From Ciona savignyi (lineage: Eukaryota > Chordata > Ascidiacea > Phlebobranchia > Cionidae), in assembly GCA_000149265.1 (NCBI GenBank), contig CH001352.1, forward strand, positions 425,386 to 489,385: a stretch of 64,000 nucleotides of DNA, in the 5' to 3' direction. The translations under genes and the position numbers were made by a program. Under the pieces are notes generated by a model that was not told the DNA's origin, made no database searches, and was given only the letters and a program-made list of their open reading frames with translations. Within the stretch, counting starts at the first letter, position 1. Every line of letters starts with the position of its first letter. Positions 1 to 10,317 of this stretch are shown in pieces.

Positions 1-497
1 ACCCGGTTGTCGCCTTATTACTCTCGCGTATTGGGCTCCACGATTAATCCCAATTGGCATTTCCGGCGATCTGGACAAAATGGCGGAATTTGGTTCAAAT
101 CTGGTGGATTTTTACAGCACGCTTGTTTCTGAGGTAGACGGCGTCCACAAAGCTATCAATCAAATCGAAAGGAACCGATATAGCGATGTTTTGAAGGAAT
201 TGCCGTTTGAGGTGAAAAATAGAGACGATAGTTGTTCTCATTGAGGTTATGGGTTCCCTAGATGACGTAATAGGATTGGTGAAATCAACGGATTCTTATG
301 AAAGCTTTATGACGTGGAAGGAAGATGGGTTGAAACATTTACCCGAGGGCGACCGGTAAAGGAAATTAATGGAGTTGGATTTCACCAATGGTTTCGAGGA
401 AGAACTCAAAGTTGGTTGGGGCTGTGTAGGAATGAGCAATGCAGATGTTCACATTAAATCTGTTTTCAATTTTTCTGTTATTATCGCAGAAAAATAA
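1..497 (+). pseudogene. Methyltransferase copy 1, 3' part, disabled
   Basis: This is the C-terminal part of a class I SAM-dependent methyltransferase, cut by the window edge. It is nearly identical to the longer copy at 4188-5063, so identity comes from that copy. It begins inside the C-terminal strand region (GGRL-type segment) and runs to a TAA at 495-497. Two faults are visible against the sister copy: an extra base near 233-239 (gttctcattg against gtttcattg) that shifts the frame, and an in-frame TAA at about 357 (ggtaaagga against ggggaagga). Where the sister copy has TAG, this copy keeps a tyrosine codon (TAT near 178). It therefore looks like an independently decaying paralogue. Confidence 0.75.
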
Positions 498-1123
498 CCA
501 TGTGGAAATTGTTTTGATATATTTTAAACAGTATCTACTATTGCAGTTCGCATGTATGTAAGCTCGTGTGCTGACATCTCTTTAATTGTAGTTGCCTCCT
601 AGTAAAAGTGCGATGTTTATGGTTAGGAGATACCTTGTTACTAACACACACAGTTTATCACTTCGTATCGAAATGAATTATGTTTTACTATTCTGTGACC
701 TTATATTACTTACTACCCGTATATTATACTCCGGATCATGCAATGTTATAATTATTTAGTGAAGAATGAATTGTATTTCGCTGTAATTTACATTAGTTTT
801 CAGACACCTCTGTTTTTTTATTATTTCTTATTCTATTATGTTGCTTTGAAACCAATTATTGGCGCAAAAACAATAAACAGGGCAAATTTGGAGTGAAAAT
901 CGAAAGAAACATCAACGTCCTTAGATATGTCAACATATGAATAGCCAGACCATAACAAATACTAATACAGATCAAGTCAGTTGGCTCGTGTTAAGCGTAC
1001 CTGACTTTAACTTATCCCCATAGACGTGTTTATCCACGAACACTAACCCAATATAGCTAGTAATGGGAATGGGGCTAGTGATGAGTTTTAAACTTGTGAC
1101 TAATACCTTATTTAAATGTCAGG

Positions 1124-1567
1124 GATAATTATGGACCCATTTGAAATAAAACTTTGGTTTCTGTAAGACAACATGGTCTAAATATGCAGACACCAACTGT
1201 TTAGGTTAGGTGGTAAATCAAGGGGAATTCCCCTGGGACGTTAAAAAGTAAAACAGTCTTTTTTTCTAAAAATTTCGTTTTTTAAGCATAGCGCTTGAAC
1301 GGCTTCTCTAATTTTGTCCAGATTTAAAATAATTTTTTCCATTAATTTAGCTCCTATTCTTTTTCGCGCTTAATTAAAAACATTCTTAAAATTAAAACAT
1401 ATGTGGTGGAATGTTCGTCCGTGAACCGCTGTTGTTTGGAATTTAAAAAAGTTACAAAATATGCGACAAAAATAACGAAAAAAAACAGACTTTGATGGCA
1501 TAAAGATATACTGTACAAAATGTGTTTCACAAATAGTTTCTGGTCACACGTGGTTGACACTCTCTAG
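1124..1567 (-). mobile_element. Short array element, one unit, in duplicated flank
   Basis: A small copy of the ~334-bp array element in reverse orientation. The right-terminal motif (ATGGACCCATTTG) lies at 1132-1145, a single array unit with core GGGGAATTCCCC near 1222, then the left terminus reading TGGTTGACACTCTCTAG to 1567. The same insertion sits at the equivalent place in the downstream duplicate (5690-6115), so it predates the duplication. Confidence 0.6.
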
Positions 1568-2021
1568 TCCAAATATGGAAGTACGCACCGACAGCTTTAT
1601 TTACCAGTAAATACAAATCATCAAATTGAAACAATTATTATCTTCATAAATGATTTTTAAGTACAATCGCACTCCACGGTAACGTTATATTTTTTTGTCG
1701 GGCTTTTAGAGTCGTCCACATTGACCCGACCACTTTAGGTTCGATTCCCGCTGACGTCGGTTTGATTCTTGCACATTCCCGCATTCTCCGAGCATTGACA
1801 TTGGGCTATTTGGAGACAAACCAGGGTTGACGCATCTCTTTGTAAATGTTTCAGTTTAATAATTAATTAATCCACATATTTTTAACCCAATAGAACTGAT
1901 CCTCAGAGTGCTAATCCGGAAAGAAACTTGTCTTAGCTGGGCAAAATTTCGAATCCATATTTGATTCGTAAAATATATTGTTACCGCACAGTTTTAAATG
2001 TGTACTTGCCAGAAAGAAATA

Positions 2022-2070
2022 ATTATGGGACCTTTTAAAAAAGGACAAATATTGTTTTTTTCGAACAAAA
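2022..2070 (-). mobile_element. Array element right-end fragment
   Basis: Contains AATTATGGGACC followed by A-rich sequence and GGACAAATATTG, the reverse complement of the element's right terminus (ACAATATGTGTCCC...GGGACCCATAA). The rest of the element is absent. Its duplicate is at 6583-6655. Confidence 0.55.
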
Positions 2071-2362
2071 TCACCAAGAAAAAGTTAATAAATAAAAGCA
2101 TATCTAGAGATATCGCAGGTAGCATAACCTAGATATGTTAAAAGCCAAAATTTAAGAGATTACCGCGGGTCAATTCTCGAGACTCGTAAAATATTAATTG
2201 ATATTTTTTAACATTTTATTTTCTAGCGATCATTGCGTCAAAACTAATTACCTAAATTTAAATTAATTGATGCAGTTTTTGTACTGACTTGTGAAAATTC
2301 CCCCAAAAAACGAAATCTGCTGGAAGAAATATTTAAATCGAAAAAGACGTATGTGGTAACAG

Positions 2363-2460
2363 GTCGTGTGGCCGAATGGTTAACGCCACCGATACATATA
2401 CCATTCTTACACAATAAAACGGTCCTAGGTTTGAGCTTGTTGAGAGTTCGAAACGAAGCA
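2363..2460 (+). repeat. tRNA-Ser/Leu-like dispersed unit
   Basis: Begins GGTCGTGTGGCCGAATGG, which fits a pol III A box (TGGCCGAATGG), and ends with GAGTTCGAAAC, which fits a B box (GGTTCGANNC). The A-to-B distance of roughly 65-70 bases fits a type II tRNA with a long variable arm. The acceptor stem does not close, so it is a tRNA-derived repeat, not a functional tRNA gene. Confidence 0.6.
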
Positions 2461-2645
2461 CAATAATAAAATTATGTGGTAGCTAACATGACCTTGATAT
2501 GTCAAAACACAAAATTATCAAAAAAATCCCTAATTTTGTAAAACACTAATTTATTCTTTTTCGGTATTTGATTTTCCAGTAAACATATCGCTCACTTAAT
2601 TATCCAAATTCTAATTATTTGCGTACGTTGTCATTCCAAATACAA

Positions 2646-2815
2646 GGTTATTCATGTTTATCCCGGTGAACGGGAAAACCAAGTGGGTTATAACACGGGC
2701 AACCATCAGGCCACCTTGTGCCCACCGTCGGGTTACCGTAGCTATTGCAGTGTGTTGTGTATGATTTACACGTTCCTTTAATTTAGTATAGAACCCATTA
2801 ATCAGCTGAAATCAT
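2646..2815 (-). mobile_element. SINE fragment (tail half)
   Basis: Tail half of the common tRNA-derived SINE: ATTCATGTTTATCC, the GGGAAAACCAAG block, then the GCAGTGTGTTGTGTATGAT and TAGAACCCATTAATC blocks. The tRNA-like head is missing. Followed by an (ATT)n microsatellite. Confidence 0.75.
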
Positions 2816-2819
2816 AGGT

Positions 2820-2845
2820 ATTATTATTATTATTATTATTATTAT
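2820..2845. repeat. (ATT)n microsatellite
   Basis: About eight ATT repeats directly after the SINE fragment. A shorter version is at the equivalent position of the next unit (4023-4043). Confidence 0.9.
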
Positions 2846-2988
2846 GTCACTATACTACCTTCAATTTAGTAGAACTCATTAATCCGCCAACATCTAAATG
2901 AATTATGAACGTTGGCTACAGGCTGCAGAGTCAGCCTTTGTCGTTTGGATATTATTCCTTCATATAACGCAACAAGTTTTAGATCAAA

Positions 2989-3260
2989 ATGCTTAGGTTT
3001 TATGAATCTCAATCAATTGTAGAGAGATACCAGAAATACAGACCCCGCTACCCTGAACGAATCGCCAGGATAACATTGGGCGAAGTGGGCAAACGAAGTT
3101 TAGAACTCATGCTGGATGTTGGTTGTGGCAGTGGATTTTCGGTCGATTTATCTCTATATTTCCAAAGTGTGCTCGTGATAGATCAAGCGTGAATCAGCTG
3201 AAAGAAGCCAAGCGCCAAAACAAATTCTCTCACGTGATGTATCAGGAAGGGTTGACAGTC
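2989..3260 (+). pseudogene. Methyltransferase copy 2, 5' part, truncated
   Basis: The first ~80 codons match the copy at 4188 (start MLRFYESQSIVERYQ, motif I LDVGCGSGFSVDL). Compared with that copy, a few bases are lost around 3150 (the FAP segment) and one base near 3185 (ATCAAGC against ATCCAAGC), which ends the frame at 3192. Homology fades after about 3240 and the rest of the gene is not found before unit 3 begins near 3550. This is a dead, internally deleted copy. Confidence 0.8.
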
Positions 3261-3459
3261 GGGCCTGTATATTCTTGGGTCTCTTGGAAATTTTCCAGCG
3301 CAAATTACTTAGAACTTACCAATGTAGATCCAAACCATATTAGCTAATACCACAAGAAGATTTAACTTGATTGGACATTTTCTTTCTTATTATATACAAA
3401 GCGTAACTGTCACTGATCACTAGTTTCAGTGAAATTTAATAAATATGGGGTTTCCGGAA

Positions 3460-3555
3460 AGGGCCCAAGGACACAACCGACTAGCTAGCGACCAGTTTCG
3501 CAACTGCAAACTTTCGATTGAAAGGCGACGCACTTAACCGCTAGACCACCGGGCC
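3460..3555 (-). mobile_element. SINE head fragment
   Basis: Contains AAGGACACAACCGACTAGCTA and the tRNA-like head (CTTTCGATTGAAAGGCGACG ... CGCTAGACCACCGGGC) of the common SINE. The tail half is absent. Flanked by methyltransferase copy 2 debris and unit 3. Confidence 0.75.
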
Positions 3556-3597
3556 GCTTGTCCGTACGAAATCGGCTGCAAGAAATATTCAAATACA

Positions 3598-3700
3598 AAC
3601 GGGCATGTGGCCTAATGGTTAACGCGACCGATACAAATACGATTCACATACAATAAAACGGTCCTAGGTTTGAGCTCATTGTAAGTTCGAAACGAAGCAC
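3598..3700 (+). repeat. tRNA-Ser/Leu-like dispersed unit
   Basis: Duplicate of the unit at 2363: TGTGGCCTAATGGTTAACGC A-box region, AACGGTCCTAGG, and GTTCGAAACGAAG B-box region. Confidence 0.6.
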
Positions 3701-3894
3701 AATAATAAAATTAAGTGGTAGATGACCTTGATATGTCAAAACCCAAAATTATGGATTTTGCCCTAGGGTAATTCCCTAGATTTGTAAAAAACTAATTTAT
3801 TCTTTTTCGGTATTTGATTTTACAGTAAACATATCGCTCACTTAATTATCCAAATGTTAATTATTTGCATACGTTGTCATTCCAAGTACAAGAA

Positions 3895-4015
3895 TATTCA
3901 TGTTTATCCCCCCAGATCACCTCGCGCCCATCGTCGGGTTACCGCAGTTATTGTAGTGTGTTGTATAGGATAGACACGTTCTTTTAATTTGGTGGAACCC
4001 ATTAATCATCTGAAA
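3895..4015 (-). mobile_element. SINE tail fragment
   Basis: Shortened equivalent of 2646-2815 with ATTCATGTTTATCCCC, CGTCGGGTTACCGCAG and GTGGAACCCATTAATC blocks. Part of the duplicated unit. Confidence 0.7.
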
Positions 4016-4187
4016 TCATAGGTATTATTATTTATTATTATTATGTCACTATACCACCTTCAATTTAGTAGAACTCATTAATCCGCTAACATTTAAATAT
4101 ATTATGAAAGTTGGCTACAGGCTACAGAGTCAGCCTTTGTCATTCGGATATTATTCCTGCATATAACGCAACAAGTTTAAGATCAAA

Positions 4188-5063
4188 ATGCTTAGGTTTT
4201 ATGAATCTCAATCAATTGTAGAGAGATACCAGAAATACAGACCCCGCTACCCTGAACGAATCGCCAAGATAACATTGGGCGAAGTGGGCGAACGAAGCAT
4301 GAAATTCATGCTGGATGTTGGTTGTGGTAGTGGGTTTTCGGTCGATTTATTCGCTCCATATTTCCAAAGTGTGCTCGCGATAGATCCAAGCGCGAATCAG
4401 CTGAAAGCAGCCAAGCGCCGAAACAAATTCTCTTACGTGACGTATAAGGAAGGGTTCGCGGAAAATTTACCAGTTGATGACGTCAGCGTTGACGTCATAG
4501 TAGTCGGTGTTGCGTTGCACTTCTTTGATAGACCACGATTTTACGAGGAAGCGATGCGGGTTTTGAAACCAGGTGGTCGCCTTATTATTCTCGCGTATTG
4601 GGCTCCACGATTAATCCCAATTGGCATTTCCGGCGATCTGGACAAAATGGCGGAATTTGGTTCAAATCTGGTGGATTTTTACAGCACGCTTGTTTCTGAG
4701 GTAGACGACGTCCACAAAGCTATCAATCAAATCGAAAGGAACCGATAGAGCGACGTTTTGAAGGAATTGCCGTTTGAGGTGAAAAATAGAGATGATAGTT
4801 GTTTCATTGAGGTTATGGGTTCCCTAGATGACGAAATAGGATTGGTGAAATCAACGGATTCTTATGAAAGCTTTATGACGTGGAAGGAAGATGGGTTGAA
4901 ACATTTACCCGAGGGGGACCGGGGAAGGAAATTAATGGAGTTGGATTTCACCAATGGTTTCGAGGAAGAACTCAAAGTTGGTTGGGGCTGTGTAGGAATG
5001 AGCAATGCAGATGTTCACATTAAATCTGTTTTCAATTTTTCTGTTATTATCGCAGAAAAATAA
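4188..5063 (+). pseudogene. SAM-dependent methyltransferase, one in-frame stop
   Basis: An intronless frame of 291 codons interrupted once, by TAG at 4746-4748 (codon 187). Its features match class I methyltransferases of the Methyltransf_11 / TMT1-CRG1-like group (about 260-300 aa). Motif I LDVGCGSGF is near residues 42-50, the acidic end of strand 2 is AIDPS near 65-69, the motif after it is NLPVDDVSVDVI, and the post-motif strand is VLKPGGRLIIL. The family transfers methyl from S-adenosylmethionine to small acids or unknown substrates; the substrate here cannot be read. Copy 1 has TAT at the matching codon, so the stop is a recent single-base change or an allele. The remaining ~100 codons are open and conserved. 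If the stop is real, the 186-residue product keeps the Rossmann core but loses the C-terminal part. Single-exon structure suggests a retrocopy or a naturally intronless family. Confidence 0.75.
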
Positions 5064-5437
5064 CCATGTGGAAATTGTTTTGATATATTTTAAAAAGTAT
5101 CTACTATTGTAGTTCGCATGTATGTAAGCTCGTGTGCTGACATCTCTTTAATTGTAGTTGCCTCCTAGTAAAAGTGCGATGTTTATGGTTAGGAGATACC
5201 TTGTTACTAACACACACAGTTTATCACTTCGTATCGAAATGAATTATGTTTTACTATTCTGTGACCTTATATCACTTACTACCCGTATATTATACTCCGG
5301 ATCATGCAATGTTATAATTATTTAGTGTAGAATGAATTGTATTTCGGTGTAATTTACATTAGTTTTCAGACACCTCTGTTTTTTTATTATTTCTTATTCT
5401 ATTATGTTGCTTTGAAACCAATTATGGGCGCAAAAAC

Positions 5438-5443
5438 AATAAA
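5438..5443 (+). terminator. AATAAA signal after methyltransferase
   Basis: AATAAA about 375 bases downstream of the methyltransferase stop, conserved in unit 1 near 870. A plausible polyadenylation signal. Confidence 0.4.
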
Positions 5444-5689
5444 CAGGGCAAATTTGGAATGGAAATCGAAAGAAAAGTCAACGTCCTTAGATATGTCAAC
5501 ATATGAATAGCCAGACCATAACAAATACTAATACAGGTCAAGTCAGTTGGCTCGTGTTAAGCGTACCTGACTTTAACTTGTTCCCGTAGACGTGTTTATC
5601 CACGAACACTAACCATATATAGGTAGTAATGGGAATGGGGCCAGTGATGAGTTTTAAACTTGTGACTAATACCTTATTTAAATGTCAGG

Positions 5690-6115
5690 GATAATTATGG
5701 ACCCATTTGAAATAAAACTTTGGTTTCTGTAAGACAACATGGTCTAAATATGCAGACACCAACTGTTTAGGTTGGGTGATAAATCAAGGGGAATTCCCCT
5801 GGGACGTTAAAAAGTAAAACAGTCTTTTTTTCTAATAGCGCTTGAACGGCTGCTCTAATTTTGTCCAGATTTAAAATAATTTTTTCCCATTAATTTAGCT
5901 TCTATTCTTTTTCGCGCTTAATTTAAAAAATTCTTAAAATTTAAAACATATGTGGTGGAATGTTCGTCCGTGAACCGCTGTTGTTTGGAATTTAAAAAAG
6001 TTACAAAATATGCGACAAAAATAACGAAAAAAACAGACTTTGATGGCATAAAGATATACTGTACAAAATGTGTTTCACAAATAGTTGCTGGTCACACGTG
6101 GTTGACACTCTTTGG
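5690..6115 (-). mobile_element. Short array element, one unit
   Basis: Duplicate of 1124-1567: right-end motif ATTATGGACCCATTTG, one unit with core GGGGAATTCCCC near 5790 and GCGCTTGAACGGCTGC, then a left-terminal block ending TGGTTGACACTCTTTGG. The final CTAG is mutated to TTGG here. Confidence 0.6.
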
Positions 6116-6582
6116 TCCAAATATGGAAGTAGCCTACGCACCGACAGCTTCATCAAGCGGTAAATACAAATATTAAAATATCAAATTAAACCATTATTTA
6201 TCCTCAGACATGATTTTTAACTACAATCGCACTTCCACGGTAACAATATCTTTTATTGTCGGTATTTCAGAGTCGTCCACATTGACCCTACCACTTTAGG
6301 TTCGATTCCCGCTGACGTCGGTTTGATTCTTGCACATTCACGCATTCTCCGGGCATTGCCACTGTGCAATTTAGAAAATACTTAGAGACAAACCATGGTT
6401 GACGCATCTCTTTGTAAATGTTTCAGTTTCATCCACACATTTTAAACCCAATAGAACTGATCCTCAGGTTGCTAATCCGTAAAGAAACTTTTCTTAGCTG
6501 GGCAAAATTTAGAATCTATGATGGATCCGTAAAATGTCTTGTTACCGCACATTTTTAAAAGCGTACTTGTCAGAAAGAAATA

Positions 6583-6655
6583 ATTATGGGACCTTTTTAA
6601 AAAAGGACAAATATTGTTTTTGTTCGATTTTTTTTCGTCAAACGCCTTGACATGT
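6583..6655 (-). mobile_element. Array element right-end fragment
   Basis: ATTATGGGACC, a short A-run, GGACAAATATTG and TTTTTTTTCGTCAAACGCC match the reverse complement of the element's right end. No array units follow. Confidence 0.6.
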
Positions 6656-6932
6656 GTGTCATACCCCAACTTAATCACCAATATGTTAATGAATAGAAAT
6701 TCATTTATGAGTTAGCGCAGATAGCATAACCTAGATATGTTAAAAGCCATAATTAAGAGTTTACCTCGGGTCAATTCTCGAGACTCGTGAAATAATAATT
6801 AACTTTTTTCAACATATTATTTTCTAGCGATCATTGCACCCAAACTAACTGCCCAAATTTAAATTAATTGATGCAATCAGTACATTTTTGTGCTGACTCA
6901 TAGTGAGTTCGAAACTAAGCACGATAATAAAA

Positions 6933-8311
6933 CTAGAGAGTGTCAACCACGTGTTTAACCACCACTATTTGTAAAACACATGATGTATGCTATATATTAA
7001 GCCGAGCAGGGACCCTTACCACATTTTGTGTTTTATACACCGAGTATATGGTTTGTTTCTGCAAGCATAAACGCATGGGTCCCTGGGGTAACAATCCAAT
7101 CTTGTTATTAATGTTCATTGCGCAATATATGTTATTTTCAGATACGTGGACGCCAGGTCCATGTTATCCAAAATTCCAGAAAGCTTTAACCGGGCTGCCA
7201 TAGTTTTGTTTCTGCAAGCATAAACGTATGGGTCCCAATGTCCCATAGTTATCAAACCAATCTTCTTTTCCATGTGTAGTAAAAAAAAGTAATCATGATA
7301 GATTTACGAACATTACACCACAAATATTTCAAATTAAAGACTCATGTCAAGCGCTGTAGTAAAATGAAGCTAAATTTCAAAATAGTCCGATTTAGTATTT
7401 CATGGCTTCGGGGAATTCCCCTGGGTTTAGTACATGAATTTTTGTTTTTACATTTAAATCTGGGTCATGTTATCCAACAATTCTAAAAGTTTTAATCCGA
7501 GATGTCGGGGCGCCATGCATGCCTGTCGCAATAATGATTTAAGGACAAAATCTTATTTTTTAGATTATTTCCCTAGATATTTTTTTAAGTGTTGAATCAG
7601 TTGCTAATGCACTTACATTCCACTATATCTGATTTAAATTAGAGAAGCCGTTCAAGCGCTATGCCCGAAAAAGCTATTTTTTAGAAAAAAAAACTTTTTT
7701 TACCTCCCAGGGAAATCCCCCTCAATAAATGACCTTAAATTTTGGTTCTGGCTTAAAGTGTTAAATAAGTTGCTAATGCACTTACATTCCACTAAATCTG
7801 ATTTAAATTTGAGAAGCCGTTCAAGCGCTATGCTCGAAAAAGCTATTTACTTAAAAAAACGTTTTGATTTTTTACGTACTAGGGGAATTCCCCTGGATGT
7901 ATTACCCAAAATTTTGGCTTTTGCTTTTCTAGACCATGTTGTCTAACAAATGAGAAAGGTTCATTACGATTTCATTACCCCTTCTGGTAGATTGTAAAGC
8001 CACAGGCAATAACTGTTACAATCGGGATTTAGGAACATATCTTTATTTTTAGGGTATTTCCCCGAGTAAATAATTTGTTTCGTCTCATTCTTAATGCAAT
8101 GGTTAATACACATACATTTTACCAAATCTGATCAACATTGGAGCAGTCGTTCATGCGCCATGCCCAAAAAAGCTAAGTTTAAAAAAAATAGCGTATTGGT
8201 TTTTTACCTCCCAGGGGAATCCCCCTCGATAAATTACCAAAATTTAGGTTTCTGCATATCTAGACCAGTGCGCTAACAAAGTCAAGTTTCATTCAATTCC
8301 ATAATCATAGG
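6933..8311 (+). mobile_element. Array element, left part (interrupted copy)
   Basis: Left terminus CTAGAGAGTGTCAACCACG at 6933, then about 250 bp of unique left sequence ending GCATAAACGCATGGGTCCC. Tandem units follow with cores near 7410, 7710, 7882 and 8214; one unit is truncated, giving the 172-bp spacing. Each unit reads GCGCTATGCCC, A-rich, the core GGGGAATTCCCC, AGACCATG, GATGTCGG. The array stops mid-unit at the N gap and resumes in register at 10318. No protein-coding frame is seen, so it is non-autonomous. Confidence 0.7.
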
Positions 8312-8411
8312 NNNNNNNNNNNNNNNNNNNNNNNNNNNNNNNNNNNNNNNNNNNNNNNNNNNNNNNNNNNNNNNNNNNNNNNNNNNNNNNNNNNNNNNNN
8401 NNNNNNNNNNN
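8312..8411. other. Assembly gap (100 N)
   Basis: Exactly 100 N, a placeholder length. It lies between a forward and a reverse copy of the array element, the centre of a large imperfect palindrome that is hard to sequence or assemble. Confidence 1.
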
Positions 8412-10317
8412 AAAAGGGACACATATTGTTTTTGTCCGTTTTTTTTTTTTTTTTCGTCAAAGGTTTGACAGGCATGGCTTGTGGCTCCGACATCTACCAG
8501 AAGGGATAATGGAATTGCAATGAAACTTTAACATTTGTTAGCGCACATGGTCTAAATATGCAGAAACCAATATTTTGGGTAATTTAGCCAGGGGAACTCC
8601 CCTGGGAGGTGAAAAACCAAAATGGTATTTTTATCTAAAAAATTAGCTTTTTTGAGCATAGGGATTGAACGTCTACTTCAATTTTAGTTAGATTTGGTAA
8701 AATGTAAGAACATTAGCAACTGATATAACACTTAAAAGAAATACAAAAATTATCTAGGGAAATACCCTAAAAAACAAGATTTTGTTCTCAATCGTGATTG
8801 TGACAGGCGTGGCTTGTGGCTCCGACATTCATCAGAAGGGGTAATTAAATCGCAATGAAAATTGGACATTTTTTAGACAACATGGTTTAGATATGCAGAA
8901 ACCAAAATTTTGGGTGATAAATTAAGGGGAATTCCCCTGGGGCGTAAAAAACCAAAACGCTATTTTTTTCTTAAATATTTGCTTTTTTTGGGCATAGCGC
9001 TTGAACGGGTGTTACAATTTTAATCAGATTTGGTGGAATGTAAGTGCATTAGTCAATAATTTAACACTTAAAAAAAATATAAAATTACCTAGGGAAATAC
9101 CCCAAAAAATGGGATATGGTCTCAAATCATGATTGTGACAAGCATGCCATGTCGCCCCGACATCTACCAAAAGGAGTAATGAAATCGCAATGAAATTGGA
9201 CATTTGTAAGACAACATGGTTTAAATATGCAGAAACCAAAAATTTGGGTAATAAATCTAGGGGAATTTCCCTCAGACGTTAAAAAAACAAAGCATATTTT
9301 CTAATAAATTAGATTTTGTGGCCATAGCGCTTGAACGGCTGCTCTAATTTTATTAAAATTCGGTAAAATGTTAAAACATTAGACATTCTGTGCCAATTAA
9401 ATAAAGAAAACATTTACTGAGGTTAATTTCCATGAAAACGAAGATATGTTCCTAAATTATGATTGTGACAGGCATGCCATATCGCACTGACATCTCTAAC
9501 AAAAAGTCGACAAATCAGATTAAAACTTTAAGAATTGCTACATAACATGACTTACTTATGTAAAAACAAAAAAACTTATCTACTAAACCCAGGGGAGTTC
9601 CCTGAAACAATGAAAAACTAAATCGGACTATTTGGGAATTTAGCTTTATTTCTCTACAGCGCTTGAAAAGAAGTTATAATTTAGAACATTTGTGGTGAAA
9701 TGTTCGTAAATTTAAGACGTTAATTCTTTATTTAACTAAATATTGAAAATATGTTTGGTATGTTAACTGTGGGACCCATGCGTTTATGCTCGCAGAAACA
9801 AAAACTACATACTCAGTGTATAAAATACAAATTATGGTTAGGGACCCTGTAGCATTAATGTTACGGTCATTTTAGAGCCCAATTCCAATTACGTATAATT
9901 CCCGATTTCTGTGTGCTTAATGAACTGTCACGGCGTCTCTGCCGATTTGAAAGGTCATCGAAATTTCGGCCTTTTCTGTTCTTTACTACGTGAAAGCAGG
10001 TTTATTCATTGAGCTGTTCTATATCGCACGAAAGCTAATCCAGAAATTGTGTCTATGTGTCTATATGTACTGTATTGTGAATAAGCTACAGTTAATTTGC
10101 TATCGCAATTACAAGACAGCACAAAAGGGTGGTTTTACGTCAAATATAGAAGATAGACCAATCACTGGTCAAGTGCGTGGAGCAGCTCAAATTCGCCAAC
10201 ACAGGATTGGCAACGTAGGGTAGGGCTTCGCCCCTGTTGAATCCTACACTTAATATAGGGTATACAACATGTGTTTTACAAATAGTGATGGTTAAACACG
10301 TGGTTGACACTCTCTAG
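8412..10317 (-). mobile_element. Array element, reverse copy inserted in another copy
   Basis: Starts in the gap with the reverse right end (GGGACACATATTGTTTTTG, T-run, TCGTCAAAGG). Four tandem units follow with cores at 8591, 8926, 9260 and 9593, a period of 333-335 bp. Then comes the unique left block (GGGACCCATGCGTTTATGC) and the terminus TGGTTGACACTCTCTAG at 10317. The left block is interrupted at 9860-10249 by a separate 390-bp insert. No coding frame is seen. Confidence 0.7.
9860..10249. mobile_element. 390-bp insert flanked by TTAAT
   Basis: Compared with the intact left block at 22173-22330, bases 9860-10249 are extra. They are bordered by TTAAT at 9855-9859 and again at 10250-10254, a likely 5-bp target duplication. 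The ends show no clear inverted repeat. The right part contains a hairpin-prone GGGCTTCGCCCC stretch. The frame at 9990-10223 resembles nothing I know. Family unassigned. Confidence 0.45.

Larger units (their letters stand above)
1..2300 (+). repeat. Tandem segmental duplication, unit 1 (3' half)
   Basis: Bases 1-2300 match 4569-6915 almost base for base, apart from small indels such as about 20 bp missing from the downstream copy near 5838. The unit carries the methyltransferase 3' end, its 3' flank with AATAAA, a short array element and a right-end fragment of the same element. Divergence is a few percent, so the duplication is fairly recent. Confidence 0.85.
3550..6915 (+). repeat. Tandem segmental duplication, unit 3 (most complete)
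   Basis: The fullest copy of the duplicated unit: tRNA-like repeat (3598), SINE tail fragment (3895-4015), (ATT)n, methyltransferase (4188-5063), 3' flank, short array element (5690-6115) and right-end fragment (6583-6655). Its first ~700 bp match 2320-3240 and the part after 4569 matches 1-2300, so units 1 and 2 are remnants of the same unit. Confidence 0.85.

Noticed and set aside
2363-2460. Functional tRNA-Ser or tRNA-Leu gene
   Set aside because: A and B boxes are visible, but the acceptor stem does not pair, copies diverge, and the unit is repeated many times.
4746-4748. Recoding of the methyltransferase TAG as a sense codon
   Set aside because: Animals have no known UAG recoding of this type, and the sister copy has TAT, so a point change is the simpler explanation.
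5952-6176. 74-codon frame with cysteines
   Set aside because: Lies within the left block of a single-unit array element, and the matching frame in the duplicate is broken.
7410-9605. CRISPR-like array
   Set aside because: Units are ~334 bp with no conserved short repeat/unique spacer pattern, and the genome is an animal's.
9990-10223. 77-codon frame in the 390-bp insert
   Set aside because: Not similar to anything known, and the insert looks like a short mobile element.
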